Shown one piece after another: positions 23,435-32,063 of a stretch of DNA of 64,000 nucleotides. The notes under the pieces were generated by a model. The model had not been told where the DNA came from. It ran no database searches and saw nothing but the letters and a program-made list of their open reading frames with translations. This stretch comes from Lentzea albidocapillata subsp. violacea. GTDB lineage: Bacteria > Actinomycetota > Actinomycetes > Mycobacteriales > Pseudonocardiaceae. The position numbers and the translations under genes were made by a program. Every line of letters begins with the position of its first letter. Position 1 is the stretch's first letter. The stretch is taken from positions 1 through 64,000 of the forward strand of contig NZ_FNET01000012.1 in assembly GCF_900100275.1 (NCBI RefSeq), in the 5' to 3' direction.

Positions 23435-24217
23435 TCACACAGCAGGCGTCAACGCCAACTGCCGTGCCTGGCACACCAGCCGGCCGGCCGAGTCGATCAC
23501 CGTGGCGTCCTCGTCGAACCACTGGCCGTGCACCGCCTGGCAGGTGACGTGGATGCGCAGCCAGCCGGGAGCGGGCCGCGCCCGCAGCAACGCCGTCAGC
23601 TGCACCGTCGGCGACCAGCCGAAACGGCCGAGGTTGAACGTCACGGGCATCGACAGGTCACCCGCGAGCAACGCGAAGTACGGGTCGGGCTGCTCGTCGG
23701 TCGGCCGCGCCCAGAGCTTCAGCGTCAACGGCCCGTCCGTACGCCGGTCGAGGAACGTCGCCGACTCGCGGTCCACCCGCAGATCGCACAGCGCGCCCAC
23801 CCGGTAGACCCCGCCGGTCGGGAACGTCGCCATCTCCACCGAACCCGGTGGCGGCGCGGCGGGCATCGACGGCAGGTTCACGTAGTCGGCCCGGTGCTCG
23901 GGTATCCGCCCGGTGGTCACCGAGGCCTCGACGCACACCTGCCCACGCTGCTCCAGCGTCACCCCGATGACCGTCGCCGTCCGCCCCGCCTTGCGCACGT
24001 CGGTACGGACCAGCACGGGCCCGACCTCCGGCGCACGGAGGAACTGCGCGGACACGGCCAAAGGATCACCGTCGGCGATCTGAGCGGCCGCACGGGTCAT
24101 CACAGCAAGAAGAAAACCGCCGTGGGGCTTGGGGCCCACGGTCCACTCGGCGGGCAGGGACGCGGTGAAAGTTCCGTCACCGAGCGACCGCACCGCACTG
24201 GACTTCGAGAAGGTCAT
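23435..24217 (-). CDS. thioesterase (TesB-like hot-dog) family protein
   Basis: 260 residues from the ATG at 24217, which overlaps the proline dehydrogenase stop by 4 nt. The N-terminal part (EWTVGPKPHGGFLLAVMTRAAAQ, read in pieces) and the later VTFNLGRFGWSPTVQLT and WFDEDATVIDSAGRLVCQARQLA fit a double hot-dog acyl-CoA thioesterase of the actinobacterial TesB-like family, with the typical 'D-x-x-G-R-L-V-x-Q-A-R-Q-L-A' ending. Probably hydrolyses acyl-CoA; substrate unknown. It is unusual to find it between putA-like and proC genes. Confidence 0.82.
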   Translation of the reverse strand: MTFSKSSAVRSLGDGTFTASLPAEWTVGPKPHGGFLLAVMTRAAAQIADGDPLAVSAQFLRAPEVGPVLVRTDVRKAGRTATVIGVTLEQRGQVCVEASVTTGRIPEHRADYVNLPSMPAAPPPGSVEMATFPTGGVYRVGALCDLRVDRESATFLDRRTDGPLTLKLWARPTDEQPDPYFALLAGDLSMPVTFNLGRFGWSPTVQLTALLRARPAPGWLRIHVTCQAVHGQWFDEDATVIDSAGRLVCQARQLALTPAV

Positions 24218-25110
24218 GAGCGGCTGGCCAGCGACCGCAGGAAAAAGGTCACGTTGGCAGGCCGTTCTGCAAGTCGCCGCATGAGATATCCGTACCACTG
24301 CTCGCCGTAGGGGACATAAACACGAGTGCCGAGACGCCTCTGCTCCTCGGTCCTGATGCCGTACAGCATCTGGTACTCGAAGTCAGTTTTGTCATACCAG
24401 CGGGCTCGTTCGCCAATGATTTCGATCAACCTCGGGTCGTGGGTGGCGAACATCGGGTAGCCCTCTCCAGCGAGGAGAACGTTCAGGCACCGCACGTAGT
24501 TCAGATCAACCTCGGATGGATCCTGAATCGCAACCTCGGGAGGCTCCGCATAGGCCCCCTTGACCAGCCTGACCCTGCTCCCGGGCCCGGAAAGCTGCTT
24601 GCAGTCGTCCAACGTCCGATACAGGTAGCTCTGCAACACCGCCCCCACCCAGGGCCAACTGCGGCGCAGTTCGTGCAGGACCCGCAGCGTCGAGTCGGTG
24701 GTGGTGTGGTCCTCCATGTCGAGCGTGACCGTCGTCCCGCACTGCTCGGCGGCGGCACAGATGCGGGAGGCATTCGTCAGGGCGAGCGCCTCGTCGAGCG
24801 ACTGTCCGACCGCGGACAACTTGACGCTCACTTCTGCGTTCTCGGCCAGCCCCGCCGCATGCAGCGCGTCGAGCAGCTCCAGGTACGCCTGAACGGTCTT
24901 CTCGGCCTGGGCCTTGTCCGTCGTGTGCTCGCCGAGGTAGTCCAGCGTCACCGGCAGCCCAAGCCCCCGCACGACCTCGACGGCATCCTTCGTGCTTTCG
25001 CCGGCGACGAACCGCTTCACGACATCACGGCTGATAGGCGCGTTGGCGACGAGATGGCGGACCGTCTCGTTGCGAGACGCGGCCATGATCAACGCTCGCA
25101 GCGGGTTCAC
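24214..25110 (-). CDS. proline dehydrogenase (monofunctional PutA domain)
   Basis: 298 residues from the GTG at 25110 (AGGG 9 nt upstream). A FAD-containing beta/alpha barrel that oxidises proline to pyrroline-5-carboxylate. Visible signatures include TLDMEDHTTTDSTL, QSYLYRT, RLVKGAYAEPPEVA and the C-terminal YVPYGEQWYGYLMRRLAERPAN (read in pieces), which holds the substrate-binding YxxRRxxE. No P5C dehydrogenase gene is adjacent. It heads the run proline dehydrogenase, thioesterase, proC. Confidence 0.93.
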   Translation of the reverse strand: MNPLRALIMAASRNETVRHLVANAPISRDVVKRFVAGESTKDAVEVVRGLGLPVTLDYLGEHTTDKAQAEKTVQAYLELLDALHAAGLAENAEVSVKLSAVGQSLDEALALTNASRICAAAEQCGTTVTLDMEDHTTTDSTLRVLHELRRSWPWVGAVLQSYLYRTLDDCKQLSGPGSRVRLVKGAYAEPPEVAIQDPSEVDLNYVRCLNVLLAGEGYPMFATHDPRLIEIIGERARWYDKTDFEYQMLYGIRTEEQRRLGTRVYVPYGEQWYGYLMRRLAERPANVTFFLRSLASRS

Positions 25111-25501
25111 ACCGGGAACCCTAACCCGGACTAGCCACGACAGTGCCGAACGACTCTTGCCAGAACTCGCCTGCGGTCTTCGCCGGAACCGGCGCCCGCC
25201 ACCACAAACGGACCCGCGCGGTGCCAACCGGCACCCGCCCTCGCAAGGCAACCACCTACGAGTCCTGGCGTGGCGCAGCGAGCCGTGAGTACCTCGCGGG
25301 CTGGGTGGCGGTGCACCCCGCTCACGGCGATTGGGGCTTTACCTTGAGTGGGCGGGATGCTCCTCTCACGGGCACGGCCGGGCGCTTTTCAGCCCGGCCC
25401 TTTCCCGCCCGCCAAGCATCCCGCCAGAGGCTCAAGGTCAAGCCCCAATCGCAACCCCGCACTTCGTCACGACCTGCGCGCCCACCCTCGCAAGCCTTGC
25501 T
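25111..25501. other. 391-bp intergenic region without a credible gene
   Basis: Open frames here are low-complexity and antisense to each other. The left part should carry the proline dehydrogenase promoter. The right part is filled by the nested inverted repeat at 25330-25449. Confidence 0.6.
25330..25449. repeat. 120-bp three-tier nested inverted repeat
   Basis: Three concentric pairs: outer arms 25330-25348 and 25431-25449 (18 of 19 pair), middle arms 25351-25361 and 25415-25425 (11 of 11, GGCGGGATGCT), inner arms 25376-25383 and 25392-25399 (8 of 8, GGCCGGGC) with an 8-nt loop. It lies 53 nt past the stop of the TIM-barrel gene. It could be a large terminator, a structured RNA or a miniature mobile element. 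Confidence 0.85.
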
Positions 25502-26347
25502 TCAGCGAGACAGCCCCGGCCGAGCCTTCCCCGCGCCACCCTCGGCAGCCCAGTCCAGGTGCAAACGCGCGAACAACAACGACTCGGCCAGCATCTCCCG
25601 CCGAGCAGCCGGACTCCCGGCCCGCCGGGTGTTGACCTCCAGCACGACCTGCCCGTCGAACCCACCCCGAGCCAGCAGCTCGCACAGCTCCGCACAGGGC
25701 TGAGTCCCGCGCCCGGGCACCATGTGCTCGTCCTTGGGCGCCCCGGACCCGTCAGCCAGGTGGATGTGCCGAAGCCCGTCCCCCATCCGCTTGGCCAACT
25801 CCAAAGCATCCATATGCGCAGCGGCCGAGTGCGACAGGTCCAGCGTGTAGTTCCGGTGCCCGACATCGGTCGGGTCGACGGACGGCTTGAACGCGTTCAT
25901 CTCCACCGAGCGCCCACGTCCGAGAGGCCGCCGCACGGGGAACATGTTCTCGACCGCGATGGCGATCCCGCTCGAGTCCTCCAGCGACGAGACCAGCTCG
26001 GCGAAGCCGTCCGCGTACTTGCGCTGCCACCGGAACGGCGGGTGCAGCACCACGGTCGGCGCGCCCAGGTCCTGAGCTGCCTGGACGGAGCGGCGCAGGC
26101 GTTCCGACGGGTCCGGCGACCACACCCGCTGTGAGATCAGCAGGCAGGGGGCGTGCACGGCCAGGACCGGCAGGCCCGTCCGGGTCGACAGCCGGTCGAC
26201 CGCCCGGATGTCCTGCGACACCGGGTCGGCCCACACCATCAGCTCGACGCCGTCGTAGCCCAGTTCGGACGCGATCTCGAACGCCGCTCCGGCGGGCTGC
26301 GGGTAGACCGAGGCCGTGGAAAGCCCGACCGGGATGCGCGGGGTCAA
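25502..26347 (-). CDS. sugar phosphate isomerase/epimerase-type TIM barrel (Rv0498-like)
   Basis: 281 residues from a TTG that overlaps the upstream TGA (TTGA). The N-terminal PVGLSTASVYP, then LGYDGVELMVW, AVHAPCLL, VLHPPFRWQ, AVENMFP and LDLSHSAA, HIHLADG follow the strand order of the xylose-isomerase-like AP-endonuclease-2 fold; the His, Glu and Asp of these motifs are likely metal ligands. Substrate unknown. It is coupled to the membrane protein and ppx genes. Confidence 0.86.
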   Translation of the reverse strand: MTPRIPVGLSTASVYPQPAGAAFEIASELGYDGVELMVWADPVSQDIRAVDRLSTRTGLPVLAVHAPCLLISQRVWSPDPSERLRRSVQAAQDLGAPTVVLHPPFRWQRKYADGFAELVSSLEDSSGIAIAVENMFPVRRPLGRGRSVEMNAFKPSVDPTDVGHRNYTLDLSHSAAAHMDALELAKRMGDGLRHIHLADGSGAPKDEHMVPGRGTQPCAELCELLARGGFDGQVVLEVNTRRAGSPAARREMLAESLLFARLHLDWAAEGGAGKARPGLSR

Positions 26348-27564
26348 CTCTTCACCAGCAGCATCGCCGCTGGTGAGACGGTCACGATGAGGCCGACGAG
26401 CACGGCCAGGACGGTGGTCTGCAGATCGTCCGCGCGGCGGATCTTCCGAACCAGCAACACCAGACCCACGGTAACGGCAAGCGCCACCACGAGCGCGGCG
26501 GCGGGGAGCGAGCGCCACAGGTAGTTGAACGCGAGCCACAGGCCCGCGCCGCCGAGCACGCCGACGGCGAGCTGGCCGATCATGATCAGCCATTCCTTGC
26601 CCGCCGAGCGGGGTTCGGCGTCCGCCTCGTCCTCGGCCTCGCCCGCGTCGTCGAGGCCGGCGGGACCCTCGTCCTCGTCGCCTTCCTCGTCGTCCGCGAG
26701 GTAGTCGTCCTCGGCGCGGTAGGCGGCGTACTCCTGCGAGTCGTCGTCCACGTACGGGCCGGGGTGCGCCGCGGTCGACTCCATCGGAGCCATCGGCGCC
26801 ATCGACAGGTCGGTCTTGGCGTCCGCGTCGTCGTCGCTGAACCAGGCGTCGGGCACGTTGCCCGGCAGCGGCTCCGGCAGCTTCGGCGGTGCGGGCGGCA
26901 CGATCAGCACGGACTCGGTCTCGAGCGCGGCGATCTGGTCCACCGGCGCCTTCGCCGGGATGCGCGGGAGCTGCTCCGTCATCGCCTCGCGCGGCGGACC
27001 GGGGACCGGCTTCGGGGGCCGGGTGATGTTCGTGCGCGACGGCGTCGACGTCAGCTGGTCGAGGCGCGCCTCCAGGCGGCCGGGCACGTCCGGGCGCGGC
27101 ATGCCGGAGTTCGACGGCTGGTCGCGGACCTGCGGCACCTGCCGGGTCTGCTCGGCGGCCGCGGGAGGCGGCGCCGCGGGCTTGGCAGGAGGCGGCGCCG
27201 GTCTGCGGACCTGCGGCGGCTGCGCGGGCGGCACCGGCATCTGCTGCGACGGCTGTGGCGCCTTCGGGGGCGGCGGTTTCGGCTGGTACGCCGTGCGCTC
27301 GGCGGCCGGGGGGGCCTGCGGTTCCGGGGCCGCGCGGCGACCGGGCTGCGGTGCGTCGTCGTCGCGGATCGCCATCAGGCGGCCGCTGTCGGACAGGACC
27401 CGCTCGATGATCGACTGGGGCGCGGTCTCCGGCTGCTGGACGGCTTCCTCGTCGTCAGCGCGGCGGCGTCGCCGACGTGGCGCACTCTCTGCGCTGCCCC
27501 CGTACTGGGCGAGCAGCTCAGCGACTGTGCGCTGCGTCTGGTCCGATCCGCTCTCTCGACTCAT
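26344..27564 (-). CDS. Pro-rich membrane protein (Rv0497-like)
   Basis: 406 residues from the ATG at 27564, formed as TGATG with the ppx stop; a GTG three codons earlier is possible. The N-terminus has RTVAELLAQYG and a basic patch (PRRRRRRADDEE). Residues ~75-230 are Pro/Gln/Ala-rich and ~235-310 strongly acidic (DDDSQEYAAYRAEDDYLADDEEGDEDEG in part). Three C-terminal helices end the protein. The HTVAELL-type N-terminal motif occurs in mycobacterial relatives. Function unknown; the context with ppx suggests a phosphate or envelope link, which is only inference. Confidence 0.8.
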   Translation of the reverse strand: MSRESGSDQTQRTVAELLAQYGGSAESAPRRRRRRADDEEAVQQPETAPQSIIERVLSDSGRLMAIRDDDAPQPGRRAAPEPQAPPAAERTAYQPKPPPPKAPQPSQQMPVPPAQPPQVRRPAPPPAKPAAPPPAAAEQTRQVPQVRDQPSNSGMPRPDVPGRLEARLDQLTSTPSRTNITRPPKPVPGPPREAMTEQLPRIPAKAPVDQIAALETESVLIVPPAPPKLPEPLPGNVPDAWFSDDDADAKTDLSMAPMAPMESTAAHPGPYVDDDSQEYAAYRAEDDYLADDEEGDEDEGPAGLDDAGEAEDEADAEPRSAGKEWLIMIGQLAVGVLGGAGLWLAFNYLWRSLPAAALVVALAVTVGLVLLVRKIRRADDLQTTVLAVLVGLIVTVSPAAMLLVKS

Positions 27565-28544
27565 CAACTCCACCGTGCCCCGGTCTGGCCAGTCCGTCCA
27601 GTATCGCTCTGGTCCGTCCCGTCAGTGTGGTCCAGCCGTCGGAGGATGACACCCTCCCGGAGGGCCCAGGGGCAAATCTCCAGCTGCGTGAGTGACAGGG
27701 CTCGCATTGTTGCCTCCGCGACCAATGCCCCCGCGACGAGCTGGTGGGCGCGCGACGTGCTCACGCCTTCCAGCTCAGCGAGGTCAGAGGCCGACATCCG
27801 GGAAATGAACGCGATCAGCTGCCGCAGGCCCGCGTCGGTGAGCACGCGTCGTGCCCTGGGCCCGGCAGACGATGGCGCGGCCCCGGTGAGCCGCGCCAGC
27901 GTTCGGAAAGTTTTTGAGGTCGCAACCACTCGATCGGGTTCACCCGCGCGTTTCAGCTTCCGCGCCACGGGCGCGAGCTGTTCGGCGAGCCAGTCGGTGG
28001 TCTCGCGGACCTCCGAGCGCCGGGGCGGGTCCTTCTTGAACCGGGTCCTGGTGAGCCTTCCCGCGCCGAGCGGCACGGAGAAGGCCAGGTCCGGGTTCTC
28101 GTCACGGCCGATGGCGAGCTCCAGGGAGCCGCCACCGATGTCGAGGCTCAGCAACTTGCCCGCGGACCAGCCGTACCAGCGGCGGACCGCGAGAAACGTG
28201 TACTTCGCCTCGTCCTCGCCGGAGAGGACCTTCAGCTCGACCCCGGTCTCGATGCGCACCCGGTCGAGCACCTCGCCTGAGTTGCCCGCCTCGCGCACCG
28301 CCGAGGTCGCGAACGCCATCAGGTCCTCGCAGCCGGACCGCTTGGCCGACGCCTTGGCGGCGGCAACGGCACGAACGAGCTGGTCAGCCCCCGATTTGCG
28401 GAGCTGACCCTGGTCGTCGAGCTGCTCGGCGAGACGAAGGATCGACTTCTCGGACGTCATCGGGATCGGGTGGGCACCACGATGCGCGTCCACCACAAGT
28501 AGGTGGACGGTGTTGGACCCCACGTCGAGAACGCCCAGGCGCAC
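27564..28544 (-). CDS. exopolyphosphatase / Ppx-GppA family
   Basis: 326 residues, GTG start. ASKHA-fold phosphatase: phosphate-1 motif DVGSNTVHLLV (7-17), FATSAVREAGN, SGEDEAKYTFLAV and the phosphate-2 motif SLDIGGGSLELAIG. At ~326 residues it is the short actinobacterial form (Ppx1, Rv0496) lacking the C-terminal domains of E. coli Ppx. Hydrolyses polyphosphate or pppGpp. It starts 27 nt after regX3, so phosphate signalling and polyphosphate breakdown may share a transcript. The last ~15 residues (DHTDGTDQSDTGRTGQT) are low-complexity. Confidence 0.9.
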   Translation of the reverse strand: MRLGVLDVGSNTVHLLVVDAHRGAHPIPMTSEKSILRLAEQLDDQGQLRKSGADQLVRAVAAAKASAKRSGCEDLMAFATSAVREAGNSGEVLDRVRIETGVELKVLSGEDEAKYTFLAVRRWYGWSAGKLLSLDIGGGSLELAIGRDENPDLAFSVPLGAGRLTRTRFKKDPPRRSEVRETTDWLAEQLAPVARKLKRAGEPDRVVATSKTFRTLARLTGAAPSSAGPRARRVLTDAGLRQLIAFISRMSASDLAELEGVSTSRAHQLVAGALVAEATMRALSLTQLEICPWALREGVILRRLDHTDGTDQSDTGRTGQTGARWS

Positions 28545-28571
28545 GCCGGAAACGGTACCTGGTCGTGTCCG

Positions 28572-29252
28572 TCAGGACTCGAACTTGTAACCCAGACCCC
28601 TCACCGTGACGAGGTGCCGCGGGGCCGACGGGTCAGGTTCGATCTTCGACCGCAGCCGCTTGACGTGCACGTCCAGCGTCTTCGTGTCGCCTACGTAGTC
28701 CGCTCCCCACACGCGGTCGATCAGCTGGCCTCGGGTGAGGACGCGGCCGACGTTGCGCAGCAGGTACTCCAGGAGGTCGAACTCCTTGAGCGGCAGGCTG
28801 ATGTCCTGGCCCGCGACGGTCACGACGTGGCGTTCCACGTCCATCCGCACCGGACCGGCCTCCAGGATCTGCGGGAGCAGGTCCTCGGACTCGCCGCCGC
28901 GGCGCAGCACCGCGCGGATGCGGGCGATGAGCTCGCGTGCCGAGTACGGCTTGGTGACGTAGTCGTCAGCGCCGAGTTCGAGCCCGACGACCTTGTCGAT
29001 CTCGCTGTCGCGGGCCGTCACCATGATCACGGGGACGGCCGAGCGCTGACGGAGCTGCTTGCACACGTCCGTACCGCTCATGCCCGGCAGCATCAGGTCG
29101 AGCAGCACGATGTCCGCACCGTTGCGGTCGAACTCCTCGAGCGCCTCCTGGCCGGTGGCCGCGAGCGCGGCGGTGAACCCTTCCTTGCGCAGCAGGAAGG
29201 CGAGCGGATCGGCGAAGGACTCCTCGTCCTCCACGATGAGCACCCTGGTCAC
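28572..29252 (-). CDS. regX3: phosphate-responsive response regulator RegX3
   Basis: 226 residues, GTG start overlapping the senX3 stop by 4 nt. Receiver domain with phospho-acceptor D52 (VLLDLMLPG) and K101 in DDYVTKPYS; OmpR/PhoB-type winged helix at the C-terminus (LPLKEFDLLEYLLRNVGRVLTR, then KTLDVHVKRLRSKIE and VRGLGYKFE, in pieces). Upstream gpm and downstream ppx match the mycobacterial locus. It should activate phosphate-starvation genes after phosphorylation by SenX3. Confidence 0.93.
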   Translation of the reverse strand: MTRVLIVEDEESFADPLAFLLRKEGFTAALAATGQEALEEFDRNGADIVLLDLMLPGMSGTDVCKQLRQRSAVPVIMVTARDSEIDKVVGLELGADDYVTKPYSARELIARIRAVLRRGGESEDLLPQILEAGPVRMDVERHVVTVAGQDISLPLKEFDLLEYLLRNVGRVLTRGQLIDRVWGADYVGDTKTLDVHVKRLRSKIEPDPSAPRHLVTVRGLGYKFES

Positions 29253-30421
29253 AGCTCTCCTCCTGAGTCACCCGTGCCAGTAGGCACGGGAGTCGGGTTC
29301 TGTTCGGCCGCCGCGGCGGGGATCCGCAGCGTGAAGGTGGACCCCGTTCCCGGCAGGCTCCACAGCTTCACCTCACCGCCGTGGTTGGCGGCGACGTGCT
29401 TGACGATCGCGAGCCCGAGCCCGGTGCCCCCGGTCGCGCGCGATCGGGCCTTGTCGACGCGGTAGAACCGCTCGAAGACCCGGATCTGCTGGTCCTCGGC
29501 GATGCCGATGCCGCGGTCGGTCACCGCGATCTCGACGTGCCCGTCGACCAGCCTGCGGCTCACGCTGACCGGACTGCCGGGCGGCGAGTACGCGACAGCG
29601 TTGTCCAGAAGGTTCGTCAACGCCGTGACCAGCAACGACCGGTCGCCCGGCACGACGAACCCGCTGGGCTCGTCGACGTTGATCGAGATGTTGACCGACT
29701 CGGCGGCGAGCTTGGAGCGCGACAGCGCCTCGTTGATCACGACGTCGATCTCGGTGTCGCTGAGCTCCGGCAGCTTCTCCGCGCCCTGCAGGCGGGACAA
29801 CGCGATGAGCTCGGTGACGAGCGTGCCGAGGCGGGTGGCCTCCTGCATGATCTTCGCGCTGAACCGGCGGACCTCGTCCTGGTCGTCACTCGCGTCCAGG
29901 ACGGCCTCGGCGAGCAGCGCCAGCGCGCCGACGGGGGTCTTGAGCTCGTGGCTGACGTTCGCCACGAAGTCGCGCCGGGTCTTCTCCAGCCGCACGGCCT
30001 CGGACTCGTCGGTCGCGTCGACGACGATGAAGTTCTCGACCAGCAGCCGGACCTCGGCGTGCACGGCCTCGGGCTGCCGGCCCGTCCGGTAGCCGTCCAG
30101 CGGCGAGAGGTCGACGTACACGACCTCGTTGCTGCTACGGACGCCCTCGGCGGCCTTGCGGGCCCGGTCGTCCACGCGGTTGTTGCGGACGATCCCGAGC
30201 TCTTCGGCCCGGGGGTTGTGCAGCACGACGTCGCCGAAGTGGTTCAGCACCACGATGCCGTCGTGCGAGTCGTGCACGATCTGCTGGATCAGCTCGGCGA
30301 CCGTCAGGCCTTCCGGCTTCTTGGGATGCTTCGGAGCGGTGAACCGGCCGATGAAGAAAGCGGCGATCACGCCGATGAGCGCGAGGCCGATCGACACAGC
30401 GAGGTAACCCGTTGTGGTCAC
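29249..30421 (-). CDS. senX3: sensor histidine kinase SenX3
   Basis: 390 residues, GTG start. One strong N-terminal membrane helix (about 5-25), a PAS-like domain (VHDSHDGIVVLNHFGDVVLHNP, in pieces), then the phospho-acceptor H158 in DFVANVSHELKTPVG. ATPase motifs: N box LTNLLDNAVAYS, G1 VTDRGIGIAED, F box FERFYRVDKARS and G2 TGGTGLGLAIVKH. Only one clear transmembrane segment at the N-terminus, as in actinobacterial SenX3. Partner gene regX3 is coupled by a GTGA overlap. Confidence 0.93.
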   Translation of the reverse strand: MTTTGYLAVSIGLALIGVIAAFFIGRFTAPKHPKKPEGLTVAELIQQIVHDSHDGIVVLNHFGDVVLHNPRAEELGIVRNNRVDDRARKAAEGVRSSNEVVYVDLSPLDGYRTGRQPEAVHAEVRLLVENFIVVDATDESEAVRLEKTRRDFVANVSHELKTPVGALALLAEAVLDASDDQDEVRRFSAKIMQEATRLGTLVTELIALSRLQGAEKLPELSDTEIDVVINEALSRSKLAAESVNISINVDEPSGFVVPGDRSLLVTALTNLLDNAVAYSPPGSPVSVSRRLVDGHVEIAVTDRGIGIAEDQQIRVFERFYRVDKARSRATGGTGLGLAIVKHVAANHGGEVKLWSLPGTGSTFTLRIPAAAAEQNPTPVPTGTGDSGGEL

Positions 30422-30552
30422 GAGGCGAATGGTAAGCAGCTCAGAGGTGTCTTGGCCTAGTGCGGAAGCGTGAACCGTGATACCCGCGACACCTCAGTGG
30501 ACGGTTGTTCCGGCGCTGGTCAGCCTGAGTTCACCCAACCGTGTCCTAAGAC

Positions 30553-30588
30553 GGGAAAGGCGCACCCGCCAGCGGGTGCGCCCTTCCC
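30553..30588 (-). terminator. hairpin terminator after gpm
   Basis: GGCGCACCCGC pairs with GCGGGTGCGCC, with flanking GGGAA/TTCCC extending the stem; it begins 10 nt after the gpm stop on the minus strand. It separates gpm from the senX3 promoter. Confidence 0.8.
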
Positions 30589-30597
30589 GGAATGCGG

Positions 30598-31344
30598 TCA
30601 GCGACCCTGGTTCGCGACCGCCGCGATGGCGTCCTTCGCGGCGTCCGGGTCGAGGTACTCGCCGCCCGGCTTGATCGGCTTCAGGTCCTCGTCGAGGTCG
30701 TAGCGCAGCGGGATGCCGGTCGGGATGTTCAGCCCGGCGATGGCCTCGTCCGAGATGCCGTCGAGGTGCTTCACGAGCGCGCGCAGCGAGTTGCCGTGCG
30801 CGGCCACCAGGACCGTCTTGCCGGTGCGCAGGTCCGGGACGATCTGCTGGTCCCAGTACGGGAGCATGCGCTTCACGACGTCGAGCAGGCACTCGGTCAG
30901 CGGCAGGTCGGGGCCGAGGTCCGCGTAGCGCGGGTCGGTGTCCTGGCTGAACTCGCTGCCGGGCTCGATGGGCGGCGGCGGGGTGTCGTACGAGCGGCGC
31001 CAGAGCATGAACTGCTCCTCGCCGAACTCCTCCAGCGTCTGCTTCTTGTTCTTGCCCTGCAACGCGCCGTAGTGGCGCTCGTTGAGGCGCCAGTCGCGCT
31101 TGACCGGGATCCAGTGCCGGTCGGCGGCGTCGAGCGCCAGGTTCGCGGTCATGATCGCCCGGCGCATCAGGCTCGTGTGCAGGATCTCCGGCAGGACACC
31201 GGCCTCGCGCAGCAGATGGCCGCCGCGACGGGCCTCCTTCTCACCCTTCTCCGACAGGGGAACGTCCACCCAGCCGGTGAACAGGTTCTCCGCGTTCCAC
31301 GTGCTCTCGCCGTGGCGGAGCAGGACCAAGGTTCCGACAGACAT
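30598..31344 (-). CDS. gpmA: 2,3-bisphosphoglycerate-dependent phosphoglycerate mutase
   Basis: 248 residues from the ATG at 31344. Interconverts 2- and 3-phosphoglycerate. LLRHGES places the phospho-accepting histidine at H11; NLFTGWVDVPLSEKG, LNERHYGALQGKNK and AAHGNSLRALVKHL with the second histidine are all present. Normal length and no insertions. As in mycobacteria (gpm1, Rv0489) it precedes senX3-regX3, but a terminator lies between. Confidence 0.95.
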   Translation of the reverse strand: MSVGTLVLLRHGESTWNAENLFTGWVDVPLSEKGEKEARRGGHLLREAGVLPEILHTSLMRRAIMTANLALDAADRHWIPVKRDWRLNERHYGALQGKNKKQTLEEFGEEQFMLWRRSYDTPPPPIEPGSEFSQDTDPRYADLGPDLPLTECLLDVVKRMLPYWDQQIVPDLRTGKTVLVAAHGNSLRALVKHLDGISDEAIAGLNIPTGIPLRYDLDEDLKPIKPGGEYLDPDAAKDAIAAVANQGR

Positions 31345-31445
31345 GGCGACCAGCCTGCCATGCCGACCCACCTGCCGTACCCCGGCCGGGCACCGTGGTC
31401 CACGCCATGAGATTCGCCGGCGCCGATGAGTTCGCGGCCCGCGCC

Positions 31446-31451
31446 TAGTCT
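31446..31451 (+). promoter_or_regulatory. -10 hexamer TAGTCT, leaderless start of the DHFR-like gene
   Basis: TAGTCT ends 8 nt before the ATG at 31460; no purine-rich ribosome site lies between. Fits the leaderless pattern seen elsewhere in the window. Confidence 0.45.
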
Positions 31452-31459
31452 GCACCGGC

Positions 31460-32017
31460 ATGAGTGAGTCGAACGCCGATCTCGGCAAGGTCGTGGTGAA
31501 CAGGGCGATGTCCCTGGACGGCTTCATCGCAGGTCCCGACCACGCGATGGACTGGGTCTTCGAGCACTTCCAGGACAACCCGTTCCCCGAGGTCGAGCAG
31601 GCCACCGGCGCCATGCTCGTCGGCAGGGGCACCCACGAGGTCGCCAGGAAGATGCGCCAAGAGGACACCACCTACGACGGGGGACCGCAGTTCGTCCTGA
31701 CGCACCGGCCGCCGGACGAGCCGGAGCCCGGCGTCACGTTCCTCACGTGCGACCTCGCGGAGGCCGTCGCCACGGCGCGCGCGGCGGCGGGCGGGAAGAA
31801 CCTGGAGATCCTCGGTGCCGACCTGGCCAGCCAGTGCCTGCGGCTGGGGCTCGTCGACGAGGTCCTGGTGTACGTCCTGCCGGTGCTGCTCGGCGACGGC
31901 GTGCGGTTCTCGACCTCGGGTCTCGGGAGGATCGATCTGGAACCGTTCGCCAACACGCAGTCGGGTTCGGTGACGATGCTCCGCTTCCGCGTGCGGAAGC
32001 CCGCGGCCGAGCGCTGA
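31460..32017 (+). CDS. dihydrofolate reductase-family (RibD C-terminal-like) protein
   Basis: 185 residues. VVVNRAMSLDGFIAGPDHAMDW, GAMLVGRGTHEVA, PQFVLTHRPP and LGADLASQCLRLGLVDEVLVYVLPVLLGDG (read in pieces) are the strand motifs of the RibD_C/DHFR-like family; the last is the typical 'L-x-D-E-x-x-x-x-x-x-P-V-x-L-G-x-G'. These are NADPH-dependent reductases of uncertain substrate, commonly called YwjB/YyaP-like. It is alone on the plus strand, convergent with the 4CL-like ligase. Confidence 0.85.
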   Translation: MSESNADLGKVVVNRAMSLDGFIAGPDHAMDWVFEHFQDNPFPEVEQATGAMLVGRGTHEVARKMRQEDTTYDGGPQFVLTHRPPDEPEPGVTFLTCDLAEAVATARAAAGGKNLEILGADLASQCLRLGLVDEVLVYVLPVLLGDGVRFSTSGLGRIDLEPFANTQSGSVTMLRFRVRKPAAER

Positions 32018-32023
32018 CGGCGA

Positions 32024-32053
32024 ACGCCCTGGCAACGATCGTTGCCAGGGCGT
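32024..32053. terminator. perfect 30-bp palindrome, bidirectional terminator
   Basis: Arms ACGCCCTGGCAACGA and TCGTTGCCAGGGCGT pair without a mismatch. It lies in the 46-nt gap between the stops of the convergent DHFR-like and ligase genes, so it should end both transcripts. Confidence 0.85.
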
Positions 32054-32063
32054 GTTCCGCAGG

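Noticed and set aside
24214..25251. Longer start for proline dehydrogenase
   Set aside because: The added 47 residues are Arg/Gly-rich and lack a ribosome site; the GTG at 25110 has AGGG at proper distance and matches the family length.
25330..25449. CRISPR array or tandem repeat
   Set aside because: The arms are inverted and nested, not direct repeats with spacers; no cas genes are in the window.
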